Below, one piece after another: positions 8,210 through 17,525 of a DNA stretch of 64,000 nucleotides. A model generated the notes under the pieces. The model saw only the letters and a list, made by a program, of their open reading frames with translations. It ran no database searches and was not told the origin of the DNA. Position 1 is the stretch's first letter; each line of letters opens with the position of its first letter. Source of the stretch: Eubacterium sp. (GTDB taxonomy: Bacteria > Bacillota > Clostridia > Lachnospirales > Lachnospiraceae); the NCBI GenBank assembly GCA_017433825.1, contig JAFRGL010000012.1, positions 62,001-126,000 of the forward strand, in the 5' to 3' direction. The translations under genes were made by a program, and so were the position numbers.

Positions 8210-10657
8210 ATGGCAAATGTGAAACCCGAAGTACAGAAGGACAGGTTTAATCTGGCAAATCCGCGGGAGTATCTGCTGTACGGCATCTGGAAAAAGGATG
8301 CGAAAGTGCAGGCGGAGATTGGCGGGGTCCCGCTTTCCGCATCCCTGGAAGAATCCGAAGAGCTGTTCTCCCAGGACCGTTTTGAGATGGCGGAGCATTC
8401 CGAACTGATGAATGTCCTCATCCGGGTGAATATGCCGGAAAGCCTTCCCTCTTCCGGCTCGCTGGTTGTGGAAATGGTGAAAGACGGCGAGAAGGAACGC
8501 TGGTTCAGATGCCCGGTATCCGCCATGAAAGCCAAGGCTGTGGATCCGCAGTACTTCATTGAACAGACCATCCGCAAGGACAGGCATACGCTGACGCTCA
8601 CCGGCTGGGTGGCGTCTCCTTCCCATACGGAGATTAAAGCCTATACCCCCAAAGGCGCAGAACTGAACATGACCCAGTGCCGCCGCTTCAAAAGAGGCGA
8701 TGTGGAACTGGCCTATCCGGAAACACCCATTGATGAGAAATGCGGTTTTTCCCTTCTGATAAATGACATTCATTCCGCATCGGTCCTCATCCGTTTCCAG
8801 ACGGATTCCGGAAGGTGTGAAGAGCTTTCCGTGCCCATGTCCACGGGCGTGGTGCGGACTGCAAAGCTTCGGGAAACCATCGGCAAAACCTTAAGGTTTG
8901 TCCGGCAGAACGGTCTGGCGGCCCTCCCGAAGAAGGTAATGCGCAAGCTTTCCGGCAAGGATGACCCGGTGCCTTACATGGAGTGGCGTACCCACAATAT
9001 GCCCACGCCGGAAGATCTGGAAATACAGAAGAAGACGCATTTCGAATACGAACCGCTGATTTCCGTGGTGGTTCCCCTGTATAAGACGCCGGAGGTATTC
9101 CTGAACAAACTGGTGGATTCGGTGAAAAGCCAGACCTACAAAAGATGGGAACTGGTGCTGGCGGACGGCAGCGGTGAGAATTCCCCGCTGGAGGGCATCT
9201 TAAAGACCCTTTGCGGTTCCGATGAGCGGATCAAAGCCGTATGTCCCGGTGTGCAAATGCGAATCGTGCCGAATACAAACCAGGGAATTGCGGCGGCATC
9301 CGGTGAGTTTATCGCTTTTGCCGACCATGACGACGAGCTGTCCCCGGACGCTCTTTTCGAAGTGGTCAAGGCGCTGAACAAAGACAGGCTGGGCGATGTG
9401 ATTTACAGCGACGAAGACAAGACGGACATGAATACCATCGATTTCTTCGAGCCCCACATGCAGCCGGATTTCAATATCGACCTGCTGCGGACGGTAAACT
9501 ACATCAGCCATCTGTCCGTTATCCGCAAAACCCTCCTGGACAAGGTGGGGGGCTTAAGGGAAGAGTTCGAAGGCGCCCAGGATTATGACCTGATCTTAAG
9601 GTGCGTTGAGCAGACGGAGCATATCCTGCACATACCGAAGGTGCTGTATCACTGGCGCACCCATTCCGGGTCAACCAGTGACAACCCGGAAAGCAAGGAA
9701 TACGCTTTCGAGACCGGCAGGAAGGCCGTGCAGGCCCACTATGACCGGGTAGGTATTGACGCAGAAGTGATGAAGGGCGAATACCCCGGCCTTTACCGGA
9801 CCAGGTATCACCGCGCTTATGATCCGCTGATTTCCATTATCATCCCGAACAAGGACCATACGGACGATCTGAAGCGCTGCATTGACAGCATTGAGAACAA
9901 ATCCACCTATAAGAATTACGAGTACATTATCGTGGAGAACAACTCCGACAAGGAGGAAACCTTCGAATTCTATAAGCAGCTGGAAGCGGAAAATTCGAAG
10001 GTGCATATGGTGTACTACAAAGGCAGCTTCAATTTCTCCGCCATCAACAATTTCGGCGCGCAGTATGCCAAAGGCGAATACCTGCTGCTTCTGAACAATG
10101 ATACCGAAATCATCAATCCGGATTGTCTGGAGGAGCTTTTGGGCTACTGTATGCGTGACGACGTCGGAGCGGTAGGCGCCAGGCTGTATTACGCGGACGG
10201 CAGCATCCAGCACGCCGGCGTGGTGGTGGGCTTCGGCGGTATTGCCGGCCATTGTTTCGTCATGCACCCAAAGGGCACCACGGGCTATTTCCACCGTATT
10301 ATTTCCGCCCAGGATTACAGTGCGGTGACCGCCGCCTGCGTGCTGGTGAAGCGGAAAGTATTCGACGAGGTGGGCGGTCTGTCCGAAGAACTGGCCGTAG
10401 CCTTCAATGACATCGACATGTGCATGAAGATCCGGCAGAAGGGTTACTTAATCGTCTACAATCCTTATGCGGAGCTGTATCATTACGAATCCAAGTCCAG
10501 GGGGCTGGAGGATACGCCGGAGAAGGTGGCCCGGTTCAATCACGAAATCGAAACCTTCGCGGACCGCTGGCCGGATATCTTAAGGGACGGCGACCCGTAT
10601 TACAACCCGAACCTGACGCTGGACAGCCAGGATTTCTCCCTGAAGAAGAATTACTGA
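8210..10657 (+). CDS. Two-domain family 2 glycosyltransferase
   Basis: An 815-residue cytoplasmic enzyme with two GT-A domains in tandem. Domain 1 starts about residue 282 (LISVVVPLYKTPE) and has the metal-binding DHDDE near 371. Domain 2 starts about residue 539 (LISIIIPNKDHTDD) and has NNDTE near 629 plus an ND-ID motif for acceptor binding. The first ~260 residues are a separate domain I do not recognise. Dual GT2 proteins of this type polymerise surface glycans. With rfbBAC upstream, a rhamnosyl or mixed-linkage activity is a reasonable inference. It ends the polysaccharide gene group. Confidence 0.88.
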   Translation: MANVKPEVQKDRFNLANPREYLLYGIWKKDAKVQAEIGGVPLSASLEESEELFSQDRFEMAEHSELMNVLIRVNMPESLPSSGSLVVEMVKDGEKERWFRCPVSAMKAKAVDPQYFIEQTIRKDRHTLTLTGWVASPSHTEIKAYTPKGAELNMTQCRRFKRGDVELAYPETPIDEKCGFSLLINDIHSASVLIRFQTDSGRCEELSVPMSTGVVRTAKLRETIGKTLRFVRQNGLAALPKKVMRKLSGKDDPVPYMEWRTHNMPTPEDLEIQKKTHFEYEPLISVVVPLYKTPEVFLNKLVDSVKSQTYKRWELVLADGSGENSPLEGILKTLCGSDERIKAVCPGVQMRIVPNTNQGIAAASGEFIAFADHDDELSPDALFEVVKALNKDRLGDVIYSDEDKTDMNTIDFFEPHMQPDFNIDLLRTVNYISHLSVIRKTLLDKVGGLREEFEGAQDYDLILRCVEQTEHILHIPKVLYHWRTHSGSTSDNPESKEYAFETGRKAVQAHYDRVGIDAEVMKGEYPGLYRTRYHRAYDPLISIIIPNKDHTDDLKRCIDSIENKSTYKNYEYIIVENNSDKEETFEFYKQLEAENSKVHMVYYKGSFNFSAINNFGAQYAKGEYLLLLNNDTEIINPDCLEELLGYCMRDDVGAVGARLYYADGSIQHAGVVVGFGGIAGHCFVMHPKGTTGYFHRIISAQDYSAVTAACVLVKRKVFDEVGGLSEELAVAFNDIDMCMKIRQKGYLIVYNPYAELYHYESKSRGLEDTPEKVARFNHEIETFADRWPDILRDGDPYYNPNLTLDSQDFSLKKNY

Positions 10658-10750
10658 CGCGCAAAGCCGGGACATATTTGCAGTATAAGGCGGAATTCAA
10701 ATTTACTTGCATTTATTGACACAGAATGAACACATTTCGCCATTATTATC

Positions 10751-10812
10751 TTTCATGGAAATAAGGAAAACGGACAGTCCGTGTCCAAAACGGCCGTCAC
10801 GCTTCCATGAAA
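10751..10812 (+). promoter_or_regulatory. Leader inverted repeat overlapping the htrA ribosome binding site
   Basis: TTTCATGGAA (10751-10760) is perfectly complementary to TTCCATGAAA (10803-10812). The 3' arm shares its last bases with the AAAGGGG ribosome binding site of htrA. Inside, CGGAC-A-GTCCG forms a further small palindrome. If transcribed together, the stem would mask the ribosome binding site. A TTGACA lies at 10716-10721 but I find no convincing -10 box at the right distance. Confidence 0.55.
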
Positions 10813-10826
10813 GGGGACAACATATA

Positions 10827-12236
10827 ATGCAGGAACAATTTGACTACGACATTGTAAAAGAAGAAGGACAGGAAGATGCACCGCGGCAGAATACGGAGAT
10901 GAATCCGCGGCCTGTCAGGAAAAAGAGACGTACAAGGGCCGGGACACTGGCATTTACGATTGCCTGCGCCCTGGTATTCGGTGTGATTGCCGGCGGTGTG
11001 AGCTTCGGTGTGAATTACCTCGGAAACAAGGCCGTACAGTCCACTGTCCAGGCAGTGGAAGAGATGAAAAAGCAGGACAGCCCCACCATCCAGCAGCAGA
11101 TTCTCGCGCCGAAGGGCACTGATTCCGCTGCACAGACGGAAGAAGCTGGCGCGGAAGAAAAAAGCTCCGGTGATACCACTGTGTCCGAAACCGCTTTGAC
11201 GCCCATCCAGGTGGTGGAAAAATCCAAATCCGCCATGGTGACCATCAGTACGGTATCCGTGCAGGAAATGCGGGATTTCTTCTACGGTACAAGAAGCTAT
11301 GAAGTGGAAGGGGCCGGTACGGGTGTTATCGTCGGCACAAACGAAACCGAACTTCTGATTGCGACCAACTACCATGTGGTGGAAGGCGCCACCAAGGTAT
11401 CCGTGGGCTTTATCGATGAATCCGTCTGCGAAGCCTATGTCAAGGGCACCGATTACCAGAACGACCTTGCAGTGGTAGGCGTGAAGCTTGAAAGCCTTCC
11501 TTCCGAGACCGCATCCCAGATCAGCGTGATCACGATGGGCGATTCCGAAAAGCTGCAGCTGGGCGAGCAGGTGGTGGCCATCGGCAATGCCTTAGGTTAC
11601 GGCCAGTCCGTCACCGTGGGTTATATCAGCGCCTTCAACAGGGAACTGAACCTGACATACGCCAGCGGCCAGTCATTTACCTCTTCGGGCCTTATCCAGA
11701 CCGACGCAGCCATCAATTCCGGCAACTCCGGCGGCGCGCTGCTGAACATGAAAGGCGAGCTGGTGGGCATTAACGAAGCGAAGAGCTCCTATACATCCAG
11801 CGGCGTGACGGTGGACAGCGTGGGCTACGCGATTCCGATTTCCAAGGCGGAGCCTATCCTGGAAGAACTGATGGCCATGACCACCAGGGATATTGTCCCG
11901 GCAGAACAGGCCGGCTATCTGGGCGTTAACTGCGCGGATGTGACGGAAGATATTGCCGAGATGTACAACATGCCCGTTGGCGTTGCCTTTACGAATGTAA
12001 TAGAGGGTTCACCCGCGGAGGCGGCGGGCATCAAGAAGGGCGACGTCCTGGTGGAGATGGAAGGCAGGACCATCAGGGCTTATCAGGATTTGAAAAATGT
12101 GCTGCAGTATTACGCCGCAGGAGATACCGTGGAGCTAAAGGTAATGCGTTCCGATGACGGCGAATACATAGAGCAGACAGTACAGGTAACACTGGCAGGC
12201 AAGAGCGAGATAGACGCCTTGCAGACACAGCACTAG
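10827..12236 (+). CDS. htrA: HtrA/DegP-family membrane-anchored serine protease
   Basis: A trypsin-fold protease that degrades or refolds damaged exported proteins outside the membrane. The 469-residue product has ~40 cytoplasmic residues with a basic KKRRTR stretch, one membrane segment (about 41-65), a low-complexity linker, and the protease domain. The triad is His183 (NYHVV), Asp213 (NDLAVV) and Ser301 (GNSGG). A PDZ domain follows (GVAFTNVIEGSPAEAAGI). I take the ATG at 10827, 10 bases after AAAGGGG; an upstream in-frame codon at 10707 has no ribosome binding site. The leader hairpin suggests translational control. Confidence 0.93.
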   Translation: MQEQFDYDIVKEEGQEDAPRQNTEMNPRPVRKKRRTRAGTLAFTIACALVFGVIAGGVSFGVNYLGNKAVQSTVQAVEEMKKQDSPTIQQQILAPKGTDSAAQTEEAGAEEKSSGDTTVSETALTPIQVVEKSKSAMVTISTVSVQEMRDFFYGTRSYEVEGAGTGVIVGTNETELLIATNYHVVEGATKVSVGFIDESVCEAYVKGTDYQNDLAVVGVKLESLPSETASQISVITMGDSEKLQLGEQVVAIGNALGYGQSVTVGYISAFNRELNLTYASGQSFTSSGLIQTDAAINSGNSGGALLNMKGELVGINEAKSSYTSSGVTVDSVGYAIPISKAEPILEELMAMTTRDIVPAEQAGYLGVNCADVTEDIAEMYNMPVGVAFTNVIEGSPAEAAGIKKGDVLVEMEGRTIRAYQDLKNVLQYYAAGDTVELKVMRSDDGEYIEQTVQVTLAGKSEIDALQTQH

Positions 12237-12258
12237 AAATAAATACGGGGGAAGTGCA

Positions 12259-13053
12259 ATGAAAACAGGTTTTATCGGCTGCGGCAACATGGCAAAAGCC
12301 ATTATTTCGGGCATTTTAAAGAGCGGTTTCGCCGGAAATGAAGATGTCCTGGTCTATGACATTTCACCGGAGGCCAGGGCCTATGCGGAAAATGAGCTGA
12401 TGCTGGACGTCCGGGACGGCAATATCAGTGTGGCGCTGGATTCGGACATCCTGGTGCTTGCCATAAAACCTGTATATATGGCGGAAGTAATCGCTGAAAT
12501 CAGGGATTCGGTTCCCGAAGACGCCCTGGTGATTACCCTGGCCCCCGGCAAGACCCACGAATGGCTGGCCCGGCAGTTTGAGCGGCCGGTCAGGCTGGTG
12601 CGGATTATGCCGAATACCCCGGCCATGGCGGGAGAGGGTATTACCGCCCTTTGCCCGAATGAGCTGGTAAGCGATGAAGAGCTGGCAAAAGCCGTCGCCC
12701 TCTGCGAAAGCTTCGGACAGACGGAAATTGTACCTGAAAAGCTCATCGACGTGGTAAGTGCCGTAAGCGGGAGTTCGCCCGCCTTTGTCTTCATGTTCAT
12801 TGAAGCGCTGGCGGACGGCGCTGTGGCCGAAGGCATGTCCAGGCAGGCTGCCTATAAGTTCGCGGCCCAGACGGTCCTGGGAAGCGCAAAGCTGATGCAG
12901 GTTACCGGGAAGCATCCCGGCGAGCTCAAAGACATGGTCTGTTCCCCCGGCGGCACCACCATTGAGGGTGTGGAAGTTCTGGAAGAAATGTCCTTCCGCG
13001 GCGCTGTGGCCGGTGCGGTCAGGGCCTGTGTGGAGAAATCCAAAAATCTGTAA
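12259..13053 (+). CDS. proC: Pyrroline-5-carboxylate reductase
   Basis: Last step of proline synthesis: NAD(P)H-dependent reduction of pyrroline-5-carboxylate. The 264-residue protein begins MKTGFIGCGNMAKAI, the Rossmann loop of the family, and has the conserved VRIMPNTPA and the substrate loop around VSGSSPAFVFMFIEAL and SPGGTTIEGV. Length is normal. It lies 22 bases after htrA with GGGGGAAG as ribosome binding site and is probably cotranscribed, though the two functions are unrelated. Confidence 0.95.
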   Translation: MKTGFIGCGNMAKAIISGILKSGFAGNEDVLVYDISPEARAYAENELMLDVRDGNISVALDSDILVLAIKPVYMAEVIAEIRDSVPEDALVITLAPGKTHEWLARQFERPVRLVRIMPNTPAMAGEGITALCPNELVSDEELAKAVALCESFGQTEIVPEKLIDVVSAVSGSSPAFVFMFIEALADGAVAEGMSRQAAYKFAAQTVLGSAKLMQVTGKHPGELKDMVCSPGGTTIEGVEVLEEMSFRGAVAGAVRACVEKSKNL

Positions 13054-13107
13054 AATACGGATAACACGTCCGGAAGATAAAAAAACAAAAACGGGAGACG
13101 AAGACGA

Positions 13108-14121
13108 ATGCAGATCCTTGTAACCGGCGGGGCCGGCTATATCGGAAGCCATACCTGCGTGGAGCTTATCAAATGCGGGATGGACGTAGTCATCGTGGAC
13201 AATTTCAGCAATTCAAAGCCGGTCGTTTGCGACCGGCTTGAACTGATCACCGGGAAAAGACCGAAGCTTTATACCGGCGATGTCCGCGACAGTGAATTAA
13301 TGGACAAAGTGTTTGCGGAAAATGAAATATCGGCAGTCATTCATTTTGCCGGGCTGAAGGCCGTGGGAGAGTCTGTGGAAAAGCCCCTTTTATACTACAG
13401 CTGCAATCTGGACAGCACGTTCAGCCTGCTGGCTGCCATGAAAAAAGCAGGGGTCGGAAAACTGATATTCAGTTCTTCCGCTTCAGTCTATTCCGATGAA
13501 GACGAAAGCCCCTATTCCGAAGAGAGCATGACCGGATGCACCAACCCATACAGCCGGACCAAGCTGATGATCGAGTATATCCTGAAAGACATGTATATCT
13601 CGGATCCTTCATGGCAGTTTGTAATTCTGCGGTATTTCAATCCCATCGGTGCCCACAAAAGCGGCCTTATTGGTGAAGATCCCCAGGGCATCCCGAACAA
13701 CCTGCTTCCGTATGTGGCGCAGGTGGCGGTGGGCAGAAGGGCCTTTCTGGGCGTATTCGGCAATGATTACGATACGCCGGACGGCACGGGTGTAAGGGAT
13801 TACATCCATGTCTGCGATCTGGCCCGCGGCCATGTGCTTGCGCTGCAGAAAATGGACGGCTTTGAAGGCGTGGAAACCATTAACCTGGGTACAGGCAGGG
13901 GAAGCAGTGTGCTGGACGTCGTAAAGGCTTTTGAAAAGGCCTGCGGAAAGCCGGTTCCTTACGAGATTAAGCCCAGACGCGCCGGGGACAAGGCTGTCTG
14001 CTACTGCAACCCGGACAAGGCGAAAAAACTGCTTGGTTTCGAGACAGAGTATGACCTGGACGACATGTGCCGGGATACCTGGAACTGGCAGAGCAGAAAT
14101 CCGGAAGGATACGGAGACTGA
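13108..14121 (+). CDS. galE: UDP-glucose 4-epimerase
   Basis: Interconverts UDP-glucose and UDP-galactose, feeding galactose into surface polysaccharide. The 337-residue extended SDR starts MQILVTGGAGYIGSHTCVEL and contains SSSASVYS and the NPYSRTK motif with catalytic Tyr and Lys. RYFNPIGAH is the family signature. A GGGAG site precedes the start and a strong terminator follows 10 bases after the stop, so it closes the first transcription unit. Confidence 0.95.
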   Translation: MQILVTGGAGYIGSHTCVELIKCGMDVVIVDNFSNSKPVVCDRLELITGKRPKLYTGDVRDSELMDKVFAENEISAVIHFAGLKAVGESVEKPLLYYSCNLDSTFSLLAAMKKAGVGKLIFSSSASVYSDEDESPYSEESMTGCTNPYSRTKLMIEYILKDMYISDPSWQFVILRYFNPIGAHKSGLIGEDPQGIPNNLLPYVAQVAVGRRAFLGVFGNDYDTPDGTGVRDYIHVCDLARGHVLALQKMDGFEGVETINLGTGRGSSVLDVVKAFEKACGKPVPYEIKPRRAGDKAVCYCNPDKAKKLLGFETEYDLDDMCRDTWNWQSRNPEGYGD

Positions 14122-14130
14122 CTGACATAT

Positions 14131-14165
14131 AAAAAGAGGCTGTCGAAACGGCAGCCTCTTTTTAT
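14131..14165 (+). terminator. Rho-independent terminator after galE
   Basis: AAAGAGGCTG pairs with CAGCCTCTTT around a 9-base loop, followed by a T-rich tract. Confidence 0.9.
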
Positions 14166-14202
14166 ATGTTAAAAAAATGTTAATTTAATAAGGAAAACCC
14201 TC

Positions 14203-14231
14203 TTCACAGAATAGAAATAGTATGATATAAT
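14203..14231 (+). promoter_or_regulatory. Promoter of the acidic surface protein gene
   Basis: TTCACA (14203-14208), 17 bp, TATAAT (14226-14231), with a TG in extended -10 position. The A+T-rich leader to the start codon is about 85 bases and shows no obvious structure. Confidence 0.7.
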
Positions 14232-14322
14232 CCGAAATGCAATTATTTTGTAATAATTATGTCACAAATAATTGACATATATATTACATTTATCATATCG
14301 GTTTATTCTGTGAGGCGAAATC

Positions 14323-15573
14323 ATGAGCAGCAAAAACAAAAGAACCTGGGCAGTGAGGATTATCTGCATTATTATTGCCGCTGTAATGATACTTGGCATC
14401 TGTGCCAGTGTCCGCGGCGGGTCCGCAAGACTCGGAGAGATTCTGGAAGAAGAGACTTATGCGGAAGTTTCCGGGGAGAATACGAATGAGTATGATGCCG
14501 GAGAAGAAGACGAAAACGGTTCCGGAACGGAAGATGAAGACGCTTTAGCCGAAGAAGGCAGCTATGACGAAAAGGCCGATGCCGAAGAGCCGGACGCCGA
14601 AGACCCGGAAGAAGCCGGTGATGAAGAGCCTGACGCTTCAGCTGAAGACGGCGGGGAGGAAGAAGACGCCGGAGAAGACGCTGCGGCAGATAATGAAAAT
14701 GCCGAAGATGCGGATACTGCGGATACCGGGGATGCGGTTCCTTCGGAGAATACGGAAGAAGAACCGGCCGGTGAACCGGATGCTGCTGCCGGCTCGGAAG
14801 ATGCGGACGTGAATACGGAAGACGCAGCTGCCCTCCGGGAGGATGGCGCAGAGGATGCGGATGAACAGGAAGCTTCTGCTGAAGCTGCTTCCGGCGGGGA
14901 CGAAATCACCCCGGGCGCGCTGGAAACGACGGAAGAAGAAAAACCGGCGGAAGATGTGGATGCGGCGGTCACAGAGGAGCCTGCAGATGAGGCCTTTGTA
15001 CCGGAAGAGACTGCTGAAACGGCAGCCGAAGCGGAAGACGTTCCGGCAGAAGAAGAGCCGGTTCTGATGCTTAGGGCCATGGCCGCACCGAAAATGCTGA
15101 CATCGTCAGAAGAAATGAGCGCAGCGGTCTCCCTTGCGGAATCAGCGCCGGTCTCCCTGGCAGAGGCGGAACAGGCCCCGCAGGCCCTGGCGGAAGCCGC
15201 GCAGATGATGGAAGAACAGGAAAACAGCCAGGTTCTTCTGGCCCCGGGTATTGATATCATAGGCGGCGGCACCACGAAGGAAGAAGAAAGCCAGGATGTT
15301 CCCGGCGGCGACAATACAGACGGTTCCGGCCAGGACGCACAGCCTTCAGGCGGCGGAAGCCCTTCAGATACACCCTCAGGCGGCGGGCAGGCACCCTCCG
15401 GCAAGAACATCGTGGATACCTCTGATTCCACCGAAATCAATTTGTATATCTTCTGCATGACGGCAGCGGGCATGGTGCTCGTATTTGCGGGCTACATCCT
15501 CCTTCTGGTAAGGCGCAGGGACAGCCGCATCCGTTACAGACAGGAAAGGGAAGCTTTCCGGAATTCTTTATAA
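14323..15573 (+). CDS. Extremely acidic membrane-anchored surface protein, unknown function
   Basis: I recognise no family. A signal/membrane segment (about residues 8-27) is followed by some 200 residues made almost only of Glu, Asp, Ala and Gly, then an Ala/Glu-rich stretch, a Gly/Ser/Pro-rich linker, and a C-terminal membrane segment (about 370-393) with the basic tail VRRRDSRIRYR. This is the layout of a wall-spanning stalk, but no LPxTG sortase motif is visible, so it is probably held by the two hydrophobic ends. The codon and residue composition differ sharply from its neighbours. It could bind cations or act as a negatively charged spacer. Confidence 0.75.
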   Translation: MSSKNKRTWAVRIICIIIAAVMILGICASVRGGSARLGEILEEETYAEVSGENTNEYDAGEEDENGSGTEDEDALAEEGSYDEKADAEEPDAEDPEEAGDEEPDASAEDGGEEEDAGEDAAADNENAEDADTADTGDAVPSENTEEEPAGEPDAAAGSEDADVNTEDAAALREDGAEDADEQEASAEAASGGDEITPGALETTEEEKPAEDVDAAVTEEPADEAFVPEETAETAAEAEDVPAEEEPVLMLRAMAAPKMLTSSEEMSAAVSLAESAPVSLAEAEQAPQALAEAAQMMEEQENSQVLLAPGIDIIGGGTTKEEESQDVPGGDNTDGSGQDAQPSGGGSPSDTPSGGGQAPSGKNIVDTSDSTEINLYIFCMTAAGMVLVFAGYILLLVRRRDSRIRYRQEREAFRNSL

Positions 15574-15604
15574 TTAACCGGAACGAGTTGTAATATTGCA
15601 CAAA

Positions 15605-15637
15605 CAAAGGACATGGCTTCGGCCATGTCCTTTGTTG
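15605..15637 (+). terminator. Terminator after the acidic protein
   Basis: A perfect 13-bp stem (CAAAGGACATGGC / GCCATGTCCTTTG) closed by a TTCG tetraloop. The T-rich tail is short (TTGT). Confidence 0.75.
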
Positions 15638-15663
15638 TATTCGCATAAAAAGTAGGCTATAGT
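15635..15663 (+). promoter_or_regulatory. Probable recJ promoter
   Basis: TTGTAT (15635-15640), 17 bp, TATAGT (15658-15663). The -35 box abuts the preceding terminator stem. Confidence 0.55.
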
Positions 15664-15699
15664 TAAACAAAAGGATTTTTCCTTAAACAGGAGAATCAT

Positions 15700-17415
15700 A
15701 TGAAAAAATGGATGGTTGCCGCCAAAAAGGCGGATTTCAATGAAATAGCGAAGCAGTTCGGCATCAGCCCGATTACCGCCAGGCTTATCCGCAACAGGGA
15801 TATTATCGGGGACGAAAATATCGGCCTGTACCTGAACGGCGGCATTAAGGACCTGCATGACCCGCTGCTTATGAAGGATATGGATAAAGCCTGCGGCATC
15901 CTGACGGAGAAGATCCGGTCCGGAAGGAAAATACGTATTATCGGTGACTATGACGCAGATGGCATTATGTCAACCTTTATCCTTGTCAAAGGCCTGAAAC
16001 GGCTGGGCGTTGACGTTTCCTGGCAGATTCCCGACCGTATGGCGGACGGATACGGCATGAATGAAGCGATGATCCGCAAAGCGGCTGCCGACGGCTGTGA
16101 CACCGTTATTACCTGCGACAACGGCATTACCGCCTTTGACGCGGTAAACCTGGCGGAAACGCTGGGCATGACGGTGATTGTTACGGACCATCACAATATT
16201 ACTTACGAGGAGCAGGAGGACGGCAGCAGACGCTATATACTTCCGGATGCAGCTGCGGTCATTGACCCGAAGAGGGAAGACTGCGCCTATCCCTGCAGGC
16301 ATCTGTGCGGCGCTTCCGTAGCCTGGAAGCTGGTAACAGCCCTTTATGACCGGTTCGGCGCAGGCTTTGGCGAAGCCATGGAGTTTATCCAGTATGCCGC
16401 TGCTGCGACGGTGACGGACGTCTGTGAGTTGAAAGGCGAAAACAGGATTATCGTCAGGGAGGGCCTGAAGATGCTGCAGAACACCGGCAATACCGGCCTT
16501 TCTGCCCTGATCGACATTACCGGTATCGACAGAAGCAGGCTGGACGTGTACCATATCGGTTTTATACTGGGGCCCTGCATCAATGCCAGCGGCCGCCTGA
16601 AAGACGCAGATCTTTCGCTGAAGCTGCTTCTTGCGGAAGAAAAAGACGAGGCGGAGAAAATCGCCCGGCAGCTGGTCGAACTGAATGAAAGCCGGAAATA
16701 CATGACTGTGACGGGCCTGGAGCAGGCGGTAAAAACCATCGGGGACGAGAGTCTGTCAGCTGACCGGATTCTGGTGGTATACCTGCCCGGCTGTCACGAA
16801 AGCCTGGCGGGCATTATCGCCGGCAGGCTGCGGGAGAAATACAGCCGTCCCGCTTTTGTGCTGACGGATACGGCGGAAGGCCTGAAAGGTTCCGGCCGCT
16901 CGGTGGAAGCCTATTCCATGTATGACGGGCTTGTGAAGACAAAAGACCTGCTTATCCGGTTCGGGGGACACCCGATGGCAGCAGGTGTCACCCTGCCGAA
17001 AGAGAACCTGTCCGCCTTCCGGAAGAAGATAAACGAAGACTGCCCGCTGACCCTGGATGAGATGGCCGACAAGCTTTCCATCGACATGCTTCTTCCCTTA
17101 TCCTATGTGTCAGAGGAACTGATCCGGGAAATTGACCTGTTAAAGCCCTTCGGTACCGGAAATGAACGGCCGGCTTTTGCCCTTAAGGATGCGGATATTA
17201 TCACCCCTTCCGTTGTCGGCGCGCGGAAAAATGCCGTGCGGATGCAGATAAAGGATGACAGGGGAACGGAGATGCCCGGGGTCTATTTCGGGGATGCGCC
17301 GGAATTCTGCAGGCAGGCAGTCCGGAAAGGGAAGCTGTCCCTTGTCTTTTATCCGGATATCAACAGCTTCCGCGGGGTAAATTCCCTGCAGCTAAAGGTA
17401 ACGGATTATCAATGA
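15700..17415 (+). CDS. recJ: Single-stranded-DNA-specific exonuclease RecJ
   Basis: A 5'-3' exonuclease on single-stranded DNA used in recombination and mismatch repair. The 571-residue protein has the DHH phosphoesterase motifs IIGDYDADGI (about residues 84-93) and VTDHHNI, the metal-binding heart of the family. A DHHA1-type domain follows with GRSVEAYSMYDGL and GGHPMAAG, then a C-terminal OB-like part (FGTGNERPAF). The length fits bacterial RecJ. CAGGAG lies upstream of the ATG and it appears to be transcribed alone. Confidence 0.95.
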   Translation: MKKWMVAAKKADFNEIAKQFGISPITARLIRNRDIIGDENIGLYLNGGIKDLHDPLLMKDMDKACGILTEKIRSGRKIRIIGDYDADGIMSTFILVKGLKRLGVDVSWQIPDRMADGYGMNEAMIRKAAADGCDTVITCDNGITAFDAVNLAETLGMTVIVTDHHNITYEEQEDGSRRYILPDAAAVIDPKREDCAYPCRHLCGASVAWKLVTALYDRFGAGFGEAMEFIQYAAAATVTDVCELKGENRIIVREGLKMLQNTGNTGLSALIDITGIDRSRLDVYHIGFILGPCINASGRLKDADLSLKLLLAEEKDEAEKIARQLVELNESRKYMTVTGLEQAVKTIGDESLSADRILVVYLPGCHESLAGIIAGRLREKYSRPAFVLTDTAEGLKGSGRSVEAYSMYDGLVKTKDLLIRFGGHPMAAGVTLPKENLSAFRKKINEDCPLTLDEMADKLSIDMLLPLSYVSEELIREIDLLKPFGTGNERPAFALKDADIITPSVVGARKNAVRMQIKDDRGTEMPGVYFGDAPEFCRQAVRKGKLSLVFYPDINSFRGVNSLQLKVTDYQ

Positions 17416-17525
17416 CTGGACAAGCAGTCAATATTGTGTTATTATCATTCATTAAGAATTGAGCGATGCGCAGTGTGAAAGTGAAACATACTGTTATTTT
17501 AGAGTGATGAAGGAGGAAATTTTTA

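Noticed and set aside
14562-15473. Minus-strand Ser/Ala-rich frame of 303 codons
   Set aside because: It is the mirror of the Glu/Asp/Ala-rich gene on the + strand. The repetitive serine composition follows from GAA/GAT codons read backwards.
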